In this document: in pieces, positions 49,965-60,774 of the stretch | How the letters are laid out: every line of letters begins with the position of its first letter | Position numbering within the stretch: position 1 is the first letter of the stretch | Origin: Stigmatella aurantiaca DW4/3-1 | GTDB taxonomy: Bacteria; Myxococcota; Myxococcia; Myxococcales; Myxococcaceae | Reading direction: 5' to 3' | NCBI RefSeq assembly: GCF_000165485.1 | Contig: NC_014623.1 | Location: 7,830,893-7,894,892 of the forward strand | DNA: 64,000 nucleotides | The notes under the pieces: model-generated | Databases searched by the model: none | What the model was told of the DNA's origin: nothing | What the model saw: only the letters and a program-made list of their open reading frames with translations | Program-made: the position numbers and the translations under genes

Positions 49965-52900
49965 TGAGCCTGCGCGGAGAGGCGGTTGTCGAAGCGATAC
50001 TCGGCACGGGCACGCGTTCCGCGCCCGCTGACAGGTTGTGACATACCGATCTTAAGCTGGTCACTGAGGATCTTCGACTCCAGTTGTGCAGTCGGCTCCG
50101 CCTGCCGGGTCGCATCGTTGTAGGTGGTGGAGATCTGGAAGGACAAATCCTTCAAAATGGAGTTGCTCGGCAAAAACCGCTTCACCTGCCGATCCAGGCC
50201 CGAGGCGTTGAAGAGGGCCTCCGCGGCGAGGCCGGCGCTGGCCGAGGCCGCGGTCTCCTTGTCCGTGCTGGTCACGCCCAGGGTGAGAAGCGAGAGGACA
50301 TCGCCTTCGGCCAGGGAGGGCTCGGAGGAGAAGAGCACCTGGGGGTCCGCGGGCCGTCCGAAGGCGTGCACCTTGACGGTGTACTCGCGCACCAGCGTCT
50401 GGGCTCGGACGTCGAAGACCATGTCGATGCCGTAGCGCTCCCGGAACTCGACCTGCCCCTCGCTGATGGCGAACTGGTTGTTGCGGAAGGACATCTGGCT
50501 GCCTTCCGCGACCTCCACCCGGCCCAGCAGACCCGGCCGCACGTTGGTGCCCGTCAAGCGCAGATCGCCCAGGAGCCGGGCCCGCGCCAGGTTGTTGTCC
50601 ACCCGCACATCCTTGAGGTGCGTGCGCACATCGAAGGAGAGGAACTCGCGGGGCTTCTCCGCCGAGGTGGGCAGCACGCTGCGCCGGCCCAGGTTCTTGA
50701 GGAGGCTGTCCAGGTCCAACCCCTTCTGGTAGCGCAGCCGGAGGACGTCGACATCTCCGGCGAGCAGCAACGCATTCGGCGTGCCGGTCAACTGCAACGC
50801 GCCGGAGGTCACCACGGGCAGATCATCCAGCACACGGTAGGTGACGTTCTCGAGCTCCGCCACCAGCGACACCTTGTCGAGCTGAAGCTGCTTGAGCACG
50901 AGCTCCCCGCTGGCGGTCACGCTCCCTTCGTTGAGCAAGCCGCGGAAGCCCTTCAACAGCACCCACTGGTCCGTGAAGGTGGCCCGGCCCGACACGCTCC
51001 GGAGCGTGACCGGACGGCCCCGCAGGGAGAGCCGCGCATCGATGACCTCCGCGTCTCCCGCCAGGGAGGGCTTCTCCAGAGGACCCGTGGCCTGAACCTG
51101 GAATGCGACCTGGCCCGCCGTGCGGTCCAGATCGGGGCTCAGCGCCTCGAGCAGCCGCAAGTCGAGCGCGCCCCGCATGTTGAGGTCCAGGGTGCGGGGG
51201 CCTACCCACCCCGTGGCGGACAGCTCCGTGTCCGGCCCCCGGAAGGCGAAGGACTGCACCTCCAGCCTCCCGCCCGCGTAGCTCAACACGATGGGCCCTT
51301 CGTTCTGTCCGCTGAGGGGCCCCTGCGAGAGGGTGAGCTTGTCCACCGTGCCGCTGACCTGCATGGCCTCGAGGTTGCGCATGTTGCCCTGCGCGCTGAG
51401 GAACGCCGAGAGCGCGCCGGACACGCCCTGGGTCATCACCCCCTTGGGCAGCAACGGCCGGATTTCCGGCAGCGCCAGCGTCACGGAGGCCTCGAAGGGG
51501 AACGGCTCCTTGACCTTCATCAACAGCGAGCCACTGCCATCCTGGAAGGGCTTGCCAGAGATCTCCAGATCCCGGCCCTCCAGCTTGCCCTCCAGGAACA
51601 GCTCACCGAGATCCCGGTCCGCGAACGTCACGCGAGGACTGCGCAGGGACGCCACGGTCACCGGCAGTTCGGAAGTGCCCTCCACCCGGCCCTCCAGCGT
51701 GAGCTGCCCCTGCATGCCCATCTGTGCCGCCAGCTCCGGCCCCACCATCTCCGCCAGCGAGAGGTTCTCGCCCCCGAAGCGATAATCCAGCCCCCCCGCG
51801 AAGGTGAAGGTCCCCTCTGCCCAGCTCCTCCCAAGCGGGCCTTCCAGCACGGTGCGCTCCAGCACCATCGCCTTGCCATCCACGAAGCGCAGCCGGGTGG
51901 AGCCATTTCCCATGCGGCGCCCGTAGTACGTGGTGTCCTTGAACTCGAACGCCACCAGCCCTTCGAGGTGATCCACCGGGCTGTCGATCTCCACCCGTCC
52001 CGACGCCGCCCCCGCCAGCGTCCCTTGCAGCAGGGCCATGCTCGGGTGCAGGCCCGCGATGACGTCCAACAGGTCCTCTGTCCGCCCCTGCGGCACGTTC
52101 ACCTCGGCCCGGGCATGCAGCGAAGGGCCGAAGGTGAGCGCCGCCTTGCCGAAATACGGGGTACGTCCTTTCTGCCCCGAGAGCGCCGGGAAGTTCAGCA
52201 CCCCATCCTCGTACGCCACCTTCCCCTGCACGACGCCCAGCCCGAAGCCCCAGAAGGTGAAATCCCGCAGGGAGAGGTTCGCATCCACCCTCACATCGTT
52301 GTACGGCCCCACCACCGAGAAGCCCGCCGTGCCCCGGCCCGCCCAGGCCAGCTCCGCGATGGCGCCGTAGTCCGACAGCTCCAGCTCCCCCTGCCCGTGA
52401 ACCTCCAGCCCCCGGGAGGAGTCGTAGAAGAGCGTGACGTCCGCGCTCATCCGGGAACGGCCTGACTCCAGGTGGGCGTCGGTGAAGGACACGCGATCGG
52501 GGAGGATCTTCAACTGGGTCTGCACGCGTCCCTGCTCGAACGCCAGCAGCGTGAGCCCCTTCTTCTCCGGCGCATCGAACGCACGGGTGGCCAGCACGAA
52601 GCGCCCTGTGCGCACGTCCATTTCACCGGAGAGCTGAAGCCGCGGCAGCAAGGAGCCCGTCAGCCGGCCCGACGTCGTCGCCGGGAAATCCACCCAGGAG
52701 CCCTTGAGCCCCGCTTGCGCCAAGATGCGGCCCAGGGAGGCCTCGTACGTCGCGATGTCCAGTTGCACGGGGAACCCTGGGACGAGGCGTGCCAGACCAC
52801 GGACCTCGATCCGGCCATTGCCCACGGGAACCGTCAGCTGCTCCACCCGGAGCTGCTCGCCCGAATAGAGCAACCTCGCCGACAGGGACGTGGGTCCAAA

Positions 52901-53797
52901 CCGCTCGTAGGCGAGGTTGCTCGCCGAGAGCTCCATGCTCACATGGGGAGCCGCCGGGGCCCCGCTCACGGTGAGCCGTGACCAGAGGTGTCCCGACGCG
53001 GGCCGAGGCAGCACGCCCGTCCGCGACAGCGTGCTCAGCGGCAAGAACACCTGCGCGTCCAGCGCGAGCTGGGGGTCGCAGAGCGACTCCACGCGCCCCG
53101 AGAGGCTCACGCTGGCCTCATCCAGGGTCACCTCCGCGCGGTTGAACTCCACCAGTTCCGAGTCCACATCCAGGCCCCCGGAGAGCACCAGGCGCCGGAC
53201 GGGAACCTCACCGCCCTCTGGACCCAGCCAGAGCTTGCCGCGCTGGGCCTCCACATCGAACTCGGCGACCCCCCAGCGATCCTTCCACTCCACGTCCAGA
53301 TCCGTCACCTCCACCCGCCGTCCACCGGGCAGGGCCAACCGGACCTGAGCCCCCGTGAGCGCCAACCGGGAGATGCGCAGCCGCCCCAGGGGCTTCAGCA
53401 CGCAGGAGGCAGGCTCCTGAGAGGACTTGGCGGACGGCCGGGAGAGATCCAACACCACCCGCGGCCGCTGCACCCGGACCAACTCCAGGGTCAGCTTGCC
53501 GGACAAGGGGCGGATGAAGCCCAGACGCACCTCGGCCATGTCCGCGGCGAACAGCGGCGTCTCGGTGCCGGGGGTGAAGAGGGACAGACCCCTCAGGATG
53601 ACCCGCTGCCCCAGCGGATCCAGCTCGCACTGGCCGATGCCCACGTCCAGTCCGAGCAGCTCGGGCAACTGCCGCCGCGCGAGCGTGCACGCCGCATCCC
53701 AGGCCATGGACGTGCGAAGCACCAGGATCGCCCCCAGAAGCAACAGGAGGATTCCCAGCAGCGCCTTGCGCGCGCCCTGACGGCTCGGGATGGCCAA
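49889..53797 (-). CDS. tamB: TamB-like translocation/assembly protein
   Basis: 1302 aa. A single N-terminal membrane anchor (LLGILLLLLGAILVLRTSMA) is followed by a very long beta-rich periplasmic region of AsmA/TamB type with repeating strands, and a C-terminal DUF490/TamB domain (about residues 950-1302: ARLLGDLRLTGTNVRPGLLGRVEVAEGSQM, IDMVFDVRAQTLVREYTVKVHAFG, EGDVLSLLTLGVTSTD, ARAEYRFDNRLSAQAQWDNEN). TamB bridges inner and outer membranes and moves lipids or helps outer-membrane protein insertion. The last bases overlap tamA. It begins 5 bp after the ATPase gene, so the group is an operon. Confidence 0.92.
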   Translation of the reverse strand: MAIPSRQGARKALLGILLLLLGAILVLRTSMAWDAACTLARRQLPELLGLDVGIGQCELDPLGQRVILRGLSLFTPGTETPLFAADMAEVRLGFIRPLSGKLTLELVRVQRPRVVLDLSRPSAKSSQEPASCVLKPLGRLRISRLALTGAQVRLALPGGRRVEVTDLDVEWKDRWGVAEFDVEAQRGKLWLGPEGGEVPVRRLVLSGGLDVDSELVEFNRAEVTLDEASVSLSGRVESLCDPQLALDAQVFLPLSTLSRTGVLPRPASGHLWSRLTVSGAPAAPHVSMELSASNLAYERFGPTSLSARLLYSGEQLRVEQLTVPVGNGRIEVRGLARLVPGFPVQLDIATYEASLGRILAQAGLKGSWVDFPATTSGRLTGSLLPRLQLSGEMDVRTGRFVLATRAFDAPEKKGLTLLAFEQGRVQTQLKILPDRVSFTDAHLESGRSRMSADVTLFYDSSRGLEVHGQGELELSDYGAIAELAWAGRGTAGFSVVGPYNDVRVDANLSLRDFTFWGFGLGVVQGKVAYEDGVLNFPALSGQKGRTPYFGKAALTFGPSLHARAEVNVPQGRTEDLLDVIAGLHPSMALLQGTLAGAASGRVEIDSPVDHLEGLVAFEFKDTTYYGRRMGNGSTRLRFVDGKAMVLERTVLEGPLGRSWAEGTFTFAGGLDYRFGGENLSLAEMVGPELAAQMGMQGQLTLEGRVEGTSELPVTVASLRSPRVTFADRDLGELFLEGKLEGRDLEISGKPFQDGSGSLLMKVKEPFPFEASVTLALPEIRPLLPKGVMTQGVSGALSAFLSAQGNMRNLEAMQVSGTVDKLTLSQGPLSGQNEGPIVLSYAGGRLEVQSFAFRGPDTELSATGWVGPRTLDLNMRGALDLRLLEALSPDLDRTAGQVAFQVQATGPLEKPSLAGDAEVIDARLSLRGRPVTLRSVSGRATFTDQWVLLKGFRGLLNEGSVTASGELVLKQLQLDKVSLVAELENVTYRVLDDLPVVTSGALQLTGTPNALLLAGDVDVLRLRYQKGLDLDSLLKNLGRRSVLPTSAEKPREFLSFDVRTHLKDVRVDNNLARARLLGDLRLTGTNVRPGLLGRVEVAEGSQMSFRNNQFAISEGQVEFRERYGIDMVFDVRAQTLVREYTVKVHAFGRPADPQVLFSSEPSLAEGDVLSLLTLGVTSTDKETAASASAGLAAEALFNASGLDRQVKRFLPSNSILKDLSFQISTTYNDATRQAEPTAQLESKILSDQLKIGMSQPVSGRGTRARAEYRFDNRLSAQAQWDNENNEAALGNLGLELKLSWEVE

Positions 53798-53802
53798 AAC
53801 CG

Positions 53803-54747
53803 CTACAGCTTACCGAGCCCCTCGAGGTAACGGTCGATCTCCGCGAGGTCCACCTTGGAGCCGCTTGCCCGGCTGGTGGGCATCGCCGCGGTGGCGGCGG
53901 GCTTCGAGGCGCTCTCTGCCGGACTGACGGAACCCTGGAGGCCCAGATTGTCCGCCACCTTGCGAATCAACTCCTCGGAGATGGATTCCTGGCGTGACAG
54001 GAAGGCCTCGAAGAGGGCGTTGTCACACAAGGTATTGATGACGCGAGGGGTTCCCCCCGAGGCCTGATGGACCGCCAGCAGGCCCTCCGGTGTAAAGGGC
54101 ATCCGGGGGCATCCCGCGAGCCGCAGGCGGTGCTTGATGTACGCCTCGGTGGACTCGGCGGTGAACGGCTCGAGCTTGTAACGGAACGCCACGCGCTGGG
54201 CGAGCGGCGGATCCAGCTTGAGGTTCTTCTCGATCTCCGGCAGCCCGAAGAAGACGAAGGAGATGAGCTTGCGCTCGGGAACTTCCAGGTTCAGCAAACC
54301 CCGGAACTCCTCCATCAGCTCCCGGGTCTCCAGCATCTGCGCCTCGTCGATGAGGACGACGGCCTTCTTCCCGGACTCGTAGATCTGCAGGAGCCGCTGG
54401 TAGAGCTGGGACAGGAGCGCCAGCTTCTCCTGGGCGGGATTCTCCACGCCGAGCTGGAGGGCAATGCGGCGCAACAGCCAGTTGGCGGTGATGCCCGAGT
54501 GGATGATGACGAGCAGCGCCGCCTCGTACTCGGCCTCGGGCAGCGAATCGAGCATCCGCCGGGCCAGCGTCGTCTTTCCCGCGCCAATGTCACCGACGAG
54601 GATGGACAGGCCCTTCATGTAGCTGACGGCGTGCATCAACCGGGTGAGGGCCTGCGAGTGCTGGACGGAGTTGTAATAGAACCGGCTCACCGGCGCGTTG
54701 GAGAACGGCTCCGTCGTGAGCTCAAAGAAATCGAGGTAGGTCGTCAT
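53803..54747 (-). CDS. ExeA/MshM-type AAA ATPase
   Basis: 314 aa. Opens with YLDFFELTTEPFSNAPVSRFYY, the ExeA/GspA-family start, then Walker A GDIGAGKTT (52-60), Walker B VVLIDEA (130-136), a sensor-like SFVFFGLPEIEKNL segment, PLAQRVAFRYKLEPFT and SGGTPRVINTLCDNALFEAF. A short Ala/Ser tail has no peptidoglycan-binding domain, unlike ExeA. ExeA-type ATPases help place secretins or pilus machinery in the wall. It lies 18 bp after sgmX, so a role in polar pilus assembly is possible but not shown. Confidence 0.9.
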   Translation of the reverse strand: MTTYLDFFELTTEPFSNAPVSRFYYNSVQHSQALTRLMHAVSYMKGLSILVGDIGAGKTTLARRMLDSLPEAEYEAALLVIIHSGITANWLLRRIALQLGVENPAQEKLALLSQLYQRLLQIYESGKKAVVLIDEAQMLETRELMEEFRGLLNLEVPERKLISFVFFGLPEIEKNLKLDPPLAQRVAFRYKLEPFTAESTEAYIKHRLRLAGCPRMPFTPEGLLAVHQASGGTPRVINTLCDNALFEAFLSRQESISEELIRKVADNLGLQGSVSPAESASKPAATAAMPTSRASGSKVDLAEIDRYLEGLGKL

Positions 54748-54765
54748 AGGCTCCGCCGGACTGAA

Positions 54766-57700
54766 CTAAACGTAGCCTACTTTGCGCGCCTTGGGGGCGC
54801 CCACCCCGGAAGAGGCCGCTCGCGGGGGGACGGCGGGGGGTGGCGTCACGGGATCGTCCTCCGGCTCGGTCAGCTCCGCCAGACGCGCCACCTGAGAGGA
54901 AACGTCCCGGTACTTCGGGTCGAGGGAGGCCACGTGCTGGTAGTGGTAGAGCGCCTTGCCGTTCTCCCCCATGGCCTCGTAGGCGGTGGCCAGCTCGAAG
55001 CCCAGTGCCTTGGAGGCCTCCCCGACGGCGTGCGGGTGGAGCAACCCCTCCCGGAACACCCCCACCGCCTCGGCATGCTCACCCCGCATGCCGTGAAGCA
55101 TGCCGAGCATGGTGATGCAGTCCAGCTCGCGCTTCTTGCCCACGCAGCCCTGACGCGCCACACGGAACTCTCCGAGCGCATCATCGGTCAGGCCCATTTC
55201 CTTGTAGGCGATGCCCAAGTCGTAGTGGGTGTCCACGTCCTCGGGCTTCACCACCTTCTCCAGCCCCTTCTTGAACTCGGCGAACACCTCCTCGACCGAG
55301 TACTGGAAGTCGTCCTCCGCCGCGGGAGCGGGCGCGCCGCCGAGGTTGTCGATCTCCCCGGCCAGCTCTGCCGCCAGGTCGAACGCGTCGCGGCCCTCGG
55401 ACTCCTCGCCCAGGGGCTGGACGGAAGGCACCGCCATCGGCTCGTCCGTCTCGGTCTCCTGGGTCGTCGAGGCCTCTCCACCCGCCTCGAGCGCCTCCAG
55501 CCTCGCCATCAGCTCGCTGGCACGGGCATGACCCGGGAAGGCGATCATCACCGTCTCGAGGATTTCCCGCGCCTCCTCGGTCAGCCCCTGATCGAGGAAG
55601 AAGCTCGCCTCGTCGCACTCCTCGGACGCCGGCTCTTCCTCATCGGCCGGAGCTTCCGCCGCGGGCTCCGCGACCGGCTCTTCGTACTCCGGTGCGTAGG
55701 GCTCATCCGTGGGCGGCTCCATGGCCAGAACAGCGCCCACCACGGTCGTGGCCTCTTCCGGCTCGTCCGGGTAGTCCAGCCCAGCTGGAGCCACCATCTC
55801 GGCCTCAGCGCCGAACGACTCGTCCTCCACCGGCAGCGCTGTCACGCGCGTGGGAACGGCCTCGTCGTCATCCCCGAGCATCGGCTCCGGGGAGGCATGC
55901 TGAAGCAGATGGGCCGAGGGGATGGCGGGACGGGTGGGAGGAGGCTCGTCCTCATCCCCCAGGGCCATGCCCTCCAGACCCGTCTCGGAGACGATGGGCT
56001 CATCGTCCTCGGCGGGTTCCTCCACGAGGTACTCGGAGGACTCAGGCCTCACCTCGGCAAAGGACTCATCGTCCTCGCTGCCCGCCACGAGGGGCTCATC
56101 CACGAAGGTGGACGTGGGCTCGTCGCCGAGCACCAGCCCCTCGTCGGCCAGCGCCTCACCGGTGTCGTCTGCCACCGGGGCCAGCATCTCGTCGTCGGAG
56201 CCATAGAAAGCGCTCTCGCCCGTGACGACCGTTTCGCCGACCAGCGTCTCGTCGCTGATGACCGTCGATTCATGGCCATCGTCGACGATCTCATCGGAGT
56301 CCACCCCGGACAGGGTGGCCAGCGCCAGCTCATCCCCGGGAGGCTGCGCGAGCGCGTCGTCCGGCGGATCCGCGACGACGATCTCCTCGTCGTTCGACTC
56401 GACGAGGATGGCGTCCTCGCCCACGGACTCCACGGGCGCCACGTGCTGCACTTCCTGTGGCTCCAGCCGGAGAACCACGAGGAAGGCGGGCACCTCGGGG
56501 TGGGAGGGGTTCTGCTGAAGGATGGTCGCCAGGTACGGCTGAGCACGCTGCACGTCCGCGCGGCGCGTGCACAACCGCAGCACGTTGAGGAGCTGCTCGG
56601 AAGCTTGCGCCGTGTTCCCGGCGGCGACGTAGATGTTGTACGCCTTCTCGTGCGCGTCGAGGTTCTCGGGATCGACGGCGAAGATCTTCCTCAGGTGCTC
56701 GAGCGCTTTGTCGTGGAGCCCGTACTTGACGTAGACGTCGGTCTCCGTGAGCAGCTTGGCGAGCTGATCCCGGGTGAGCCCCACCGGAGCCGCAGGGGCC
56801 GCCGCAACGGGGGCGGGCGCGGGCCGCGGCGCGGGCGCAGGCGCGGCGGTGGGAGCCGGAATGGGCGCGGGGGTCGCGGGAACGGCAGTGCGCGCCGGAG
56901 CGGGCGCGGGGGCAGGAGCGGGCGCAGGCGCGGGGGCCCGTGCAGGCGCGCGAGCGGGCGCCGGGGGGCGCGCGCTGGCCGCGGCCTGAGTGCTCCGCGC
57001 GAGCAGATCCGAATCCTGCGGATCCAGCTCGGCGATCTTGTCCCAGACGCCGTTGGCCTCTTGAGCGCTGCCGTTGTCCTGATGGACCTTGGCGAGTTCC
57101 TTGTAGACGGAGATCGTCTTGGCGGTCTGTCCCAGCCCCTGGAACGCCTGGGCCAGCATGCCCAGCGTCTCGACGTCACGGCCATCCGCCTTGAAGGCCA
57201 CCTGGAGCTTGGCCAAGGCCCGCTTCTGGTCACCCTTGGCGAGGTAACCGGAGGCCAGCTCCTTGGCGAGAGCGATGTTCTCGGGCTCGAGCGCGGACAA
57301 GCGCTCGGCCACGCGCTGGTAATCATCCGCCCGGGCATTCTTCTTGAGATACTCGGCCGCGCGATTGAACTCCTGCACGGCCTCGGGCGTCATGTTCTCG
57401 CGCGCGTACAGCTCGGCCAGCTTGATCCTCGACGCCACGTTCTCGGGGTCGAGGTCCACCATCCGCTTGAGCGTGTCGAGCGAGGCCTTGGTATCGCCCG
57501 CCTTGTCGTGGTGGTTGGCGACGATCTGGAAGTAGGCCATCGCCTCGGACATCAACCCAAGCTGCTGGTGGAGTTCCGCCAGCTTCAGGTTCACGTCCAG
57601 GAGGTTCGGGTTGAGCTTGAGGACCTGCTTGTAGAGGGCAACGGCCTTCAGGAAGAAGCCATCCGAGGAGTAGCTCTCGGCGACCTTGGTGAAGAAGTGC

Positions 57701-57870
57701 GCGGCCTGGATGTTGTCGTTCTTCTTCTGGTACAGCTCGCCCATCTTCTGGAGGACCCGCACGTCCTTCGGGTCGGCTTCCAGAACCTTCTGGTACTCCT
57801 TGATGGCCTTGTCATAGGCGCCCTTCGCGACGAGCTTCGCGGCGGCTTCGATGATCTTGTTCTTGTCCAT
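54766..57870 (-). CDS. sgmX: TPR protein SgmX (type IV pilus motility regulator)
   Basis: 1034 aa. N-terminal TPR block (about residues 1-290: AYDKAIKEYQKVLEADPKDV, FLKAVALYKQVLKLNPNLLD and more), an Ala/Pro-rich linker (about 295-365), a second TPR block (about 370-480), a long acidic low-complexity stretch (about 480-790), then C-terminal TPRs (HYDLGIAYKEMGLTDDALGE...). The layout and the order pilQ, lipoprotein, roadblock, efp, accB, accC, TPR match what I recall for M. xanthus MXAN_5766 (SgmX), which is brought to the leading pole and links MglA to pilus extension. Cytoplasmic. Not proven by alignment. The ExeA ATPase and tam genes follow. Confidence 0.85.
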   Translation of the reverse strand: MDKNKIIEAAAKLVAKGAYDKAIKEYQKVLEADPKDVRVLQKMGELYQKKNDNIQAAHFFTKVAESYSSDGFFLKAVALYKQVLKLNPNLLDVNLKLAELHQQLGLMSEAMAYFQIVANHHDKAGDTKASLDTLKRMVDLDPENVASRIKLAELYARENMTPEAVQEFNRAAEYLKKNARADDYQRVAERLSALEPENIALAKELASGYLAKGDQKRALAKLQVAFKADGRDVETLGMLAQAFQGLGQTAKTISVYKELAKVHQDNGSAQEANGVWDKIAELDPQDSDLLARSTQAAASARPPAPARAPARAPAPAPAPAPAPAPARTAVPATPAPIPAPTAAPAPAPRPAPAPVAAAPAAPVGLTRDQLAKLLTETDVYVKYGLHDKALEHLRKIFAVDPENLDAHEKAYNIYVAAGNTAQASEQLLNVLRLCTRRADVQRAQPYLATILQQNPSHPEVPAFLVVLRLEPQEVQHVAPVESVGEDAILVESNDEEIVVADPPDDALAQPPGDELALATLSGVDSDEIVDDGHESTVISDETLVGETVVTGESAFYGSDDEMLAPVADDTGEALADEGLVLGDEPTSTFVDEPLVAGSEDDESFAEVRPESSEYLVEEPAEDDEPIVSETGLEGMALGDEDEPPPTRPAIPSAHLLQHASPEPMLGDDDEAVPTRVTALPVEDESFGAEAEMVAPAGLDYPDEPEEATTVVGAVLAMEPPTDEPYAPEYEEPVAEPAAEAPADEEEPASEECDEASFFLDQGLTEEAREILETVMIAFPGHARASELMARLEALEAGGEASTTQETETDEPMAVPSVQPLGEESEGRDAFDLAAELAGEIDNLGGAPAPAAEDDFQYSVEEVFAEFKKGLEKVVKPEDVDTHYDLGIAYKEMGLTDDALGEFRVARQGCVGKKRELDCITMLGMLHGMRGEHAEAVGVFREGLLHPHAVGEASKALGFELATAYEAMGENGKALYHYQHVASLDPKYRDVSSQVARLAELTEPEDDPVTPPPAVPPRAASSGVGAPKARKVGYV
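56770..56990. repeat. Ala/Pro-coding low-complexity DNA inside sgmX
   Basis: GC-rich degenerate short repeats (gcgggcgcggg-type on the plus strand) encode an Ala-Pro linker of about 70 residues between TPR blocks. It is part of the coding frame, not an independent element, but may vary in length between strains. Confidence 0.5.
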
Positions 57871-57992
57871 CGAGCAGGGCTTCCGACCAGGCTAACCCCC
57901 TGAAACTCCTTGGGGTTCCTGCACTCCAAGAGAATGAAAAGCGAGAGGAGAGGAGGCTATCGGAATCCTCCAACGCGGGTCAAGAAATCGAG

Positions 57993-58024
57993 CCTGCCTG
58001 CTCCAATAAGGATCAGCAGGCAGG
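57993..58024 (-). terminator. Terminator of the efp-accB-accC unit
   Basis: CCTGCCTGCT (57993-58002) and AGCAGGCAGG (58015-58024) form a perfect 10-bp stem with a 12-nt loop; the minus-strand exit reads CTCGATTTCTTGA. It lies 26 bp after the accC stop and before the sgmX start. Confidence 0.7.
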
Positions 58025-58049
58025 GTGATGGGCGGACAGGCAGGCAAGC

Positions 58050-59435
<1,386 letters not shown>

Positions 59436-59486
59436 GCTCAGGACTCCTCGCGGCCACCAGGACCGGCCCCAGGCCGGTCCCGAAGG

Positions 59487-60071
59487 CTACGCTGGCTCAA
59501 TGCGAAAGAGCGCTTGACCGAACTCGACCGGCTGCCCGTTCTCTACCAGGATCTCCGCAACGCGTCCGGCCACCTCGGACTCGATCTCGTTCATCAACTT
59601 CATGGCCTCGACGATGCAGAGCACCTGGCCCTTCTTCACCACCGTGCCCACGTCCACGAAGGACGGCTGGTCCGGGGCCGGGGTCCGGTAGAATGTTCCC
59701 ACGAATGGACTGGTAATGACCTGGCCAGGCTTCTGCGCCGCCGCAGCGGGAGCCGCTGAAGCCGGAGCAGGCGCTGCGGCAGTCCCACGCGCGGGCGCGG
59801 GGGCCGCATACTCCACGGCAGGAGCGGGGCTTACCGATGGGCTCACCGGCGCCGCGTGAACAATCGTGGGGGCGGGGCCGTGACCCCGGCGGATGTACAG
59901 CCGCTCATCGCCCCGCTGCCACACCAACCTCGTGACATCCGAGGCCTCCAGCATCTCCACGATCTGCCGGAGCGCTTCCACATCCAGAGACGTCACTGCC
60001 CCTGCTGCCCGCTCTCCGCCGGCAGGCGCGGAGCCACCCTCCGCCCGAGACACCTTGCGCTTCGTCGCCAT
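59487..60071 (-). CDS. accB: Biotin carboxyl carrier protein
   Basis: 194 aa. An N-terminal helix region ([20 protein letters not shown]) links to an Ala/Pro-rich flexible arm (about residues 65-115) and the C-terminal biotinyl domain (about 116-194) with [15 protein letters not shown], where K158 is biotinylated by BirA. It carries the carboxyl group from AccC to the carboxyltransferase AccA/AccD, which are not in this window. Between efp (18 bp upstream) and accC, a conserved gene order. Confidence 0.97.
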   Translation of the reverse strand: MATKRKVSRAEGGSAPAGGERAAGAVTSLDVEALRQIVEMLEASDVTRLVWQRGDERLYIRRGHGPAPTIVHAAPVSPSVSPAPAVEYAAPAPARGTAAAPAPASAAPAAAAQKPGQVITSPFVGTFYRTPAPDQPSFVDVGTVVKKGQVLCIVEAMKLMNEIESEVAGRVAEILVENGQPVEFGQALFRIEPA

Positions 60072-60089
60072 GAATCCCCTCCCTCCGGC

Positions 60090-60668
60090 TCAACCCGCCG
60101 TGGCCACGCGCGTGAGGTACTTCCCATCACGCGTATCGATTTTCAGCACGTCGCCTTCGTTGATGAAGAGCGGGACGTTGACCGAGTAACCGGTCTCCAG
60201 CTCCGCGGGCTTCAGAGCGCCCGACACTGTATCGCCGCGCACGCCCGGATCACACTTGGTGACCTTCAGGTCCACCGAGTTGGGCAGCGTCACGCCAATG
60301 GCCTTCCCGTTGTAGAAGAGCACCGAGACGTTGATGTTCTCCTTCAGGAAGTTCTTGGCCTCGCCGAGCACCTTCTCGCTGAGGAAGGTCTGCTCGTAGT
60401 TGCGGGTGTCCATGAAGTAGAAGTCGTCGCCCTGGAGGTAGAGGTACTGCATCTCCTTGTCCTCGATGTCGGGCTTGCCCACTTTCTCGCCGGACTTCAG
60501 GGTGGGCTGGAGCACCCGTCCCGTCAGCAAGCTGCGGATCGTCGTCCGCACGAACGCGGAGCCCTTGCCGGGCTTGACGTGCTGGAACTCGACGATTTCG
60601 AACGGCTCGCCGTCGATCTCGATCTTGAGCCCCTTGCGGAACTCGGAGGTATCAATGACACCGGCCAT
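60090..60668 (-). CDS. efp: Translation elongation factor P
   Basis: 192 aa with three beta domains. Relieves ribosome stalling at polyproline, relevant in a genome whose proteins hold many Pro-rich linkers (see tolA, accB, sgmX nearby). GLKIEIDGEPFEIVEFQHVK then PGKGSAFVRTTIR is domain 1; K35 in PGKG is the residue modified by EpmA beta-lysylation in E. coli. The EF-P closing signature GDTVSGALKPAELETGYSVN and IDTRDGKYLTRV are present. Modification enzymes are not in this window. It probably leads the efp-accB-accC operon. Confidence 0.97.
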   Translation of the reverse strand: MAGVIDTSEFRKGLKIEIDGEPFEIVEFQHVKPGKGSAFVRTTIRSLLTGRVLQPTLKSGEKVGKPDIEDKEMQYLYLQGDDFYFMDTRNYEQTFLSEKVLGEAKNFLKENINVSVLFYNGKAIGVTLPNSVDLKVTKCDPGVRGDTVSGALKPAELETGYSVNVPLFINEGDVLKIDTRDGKYLTRVATAG

Positions 60669-60721
60669 GGGACAGCTCCTTCGGACGACTGAAAAAGTCC
60701 GGGGTGTCTAGCCGATGGCGC

Positions 60722-60739
60722 TCCCCTTTGGAAAGGGGA
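60722..60739. promoter_or_regulatory. Perfect 18-bp palindrome between roadblock gene and efp
   Basis: TCCCCTTTGGAAAGGGGA is a perfect palindrome in the 106-bp gap. It could be a weak terminator for the roadblock gene (no T-run on the minus strand) or an operator for efp. Confidence 0.4.
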
Positions 60740-60774
60740 AAGCAGTGGGACAGCGCGTCGGATGCCCGGCTGCC

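Noticed and set aside
54067-57903. A 1278-codon plus-strand frame opposite sgmX
   Set aside because: It mirrors the TPR gene, whose repeats and linker are clear on the minus strand. The plus-strand translation shows no domain.
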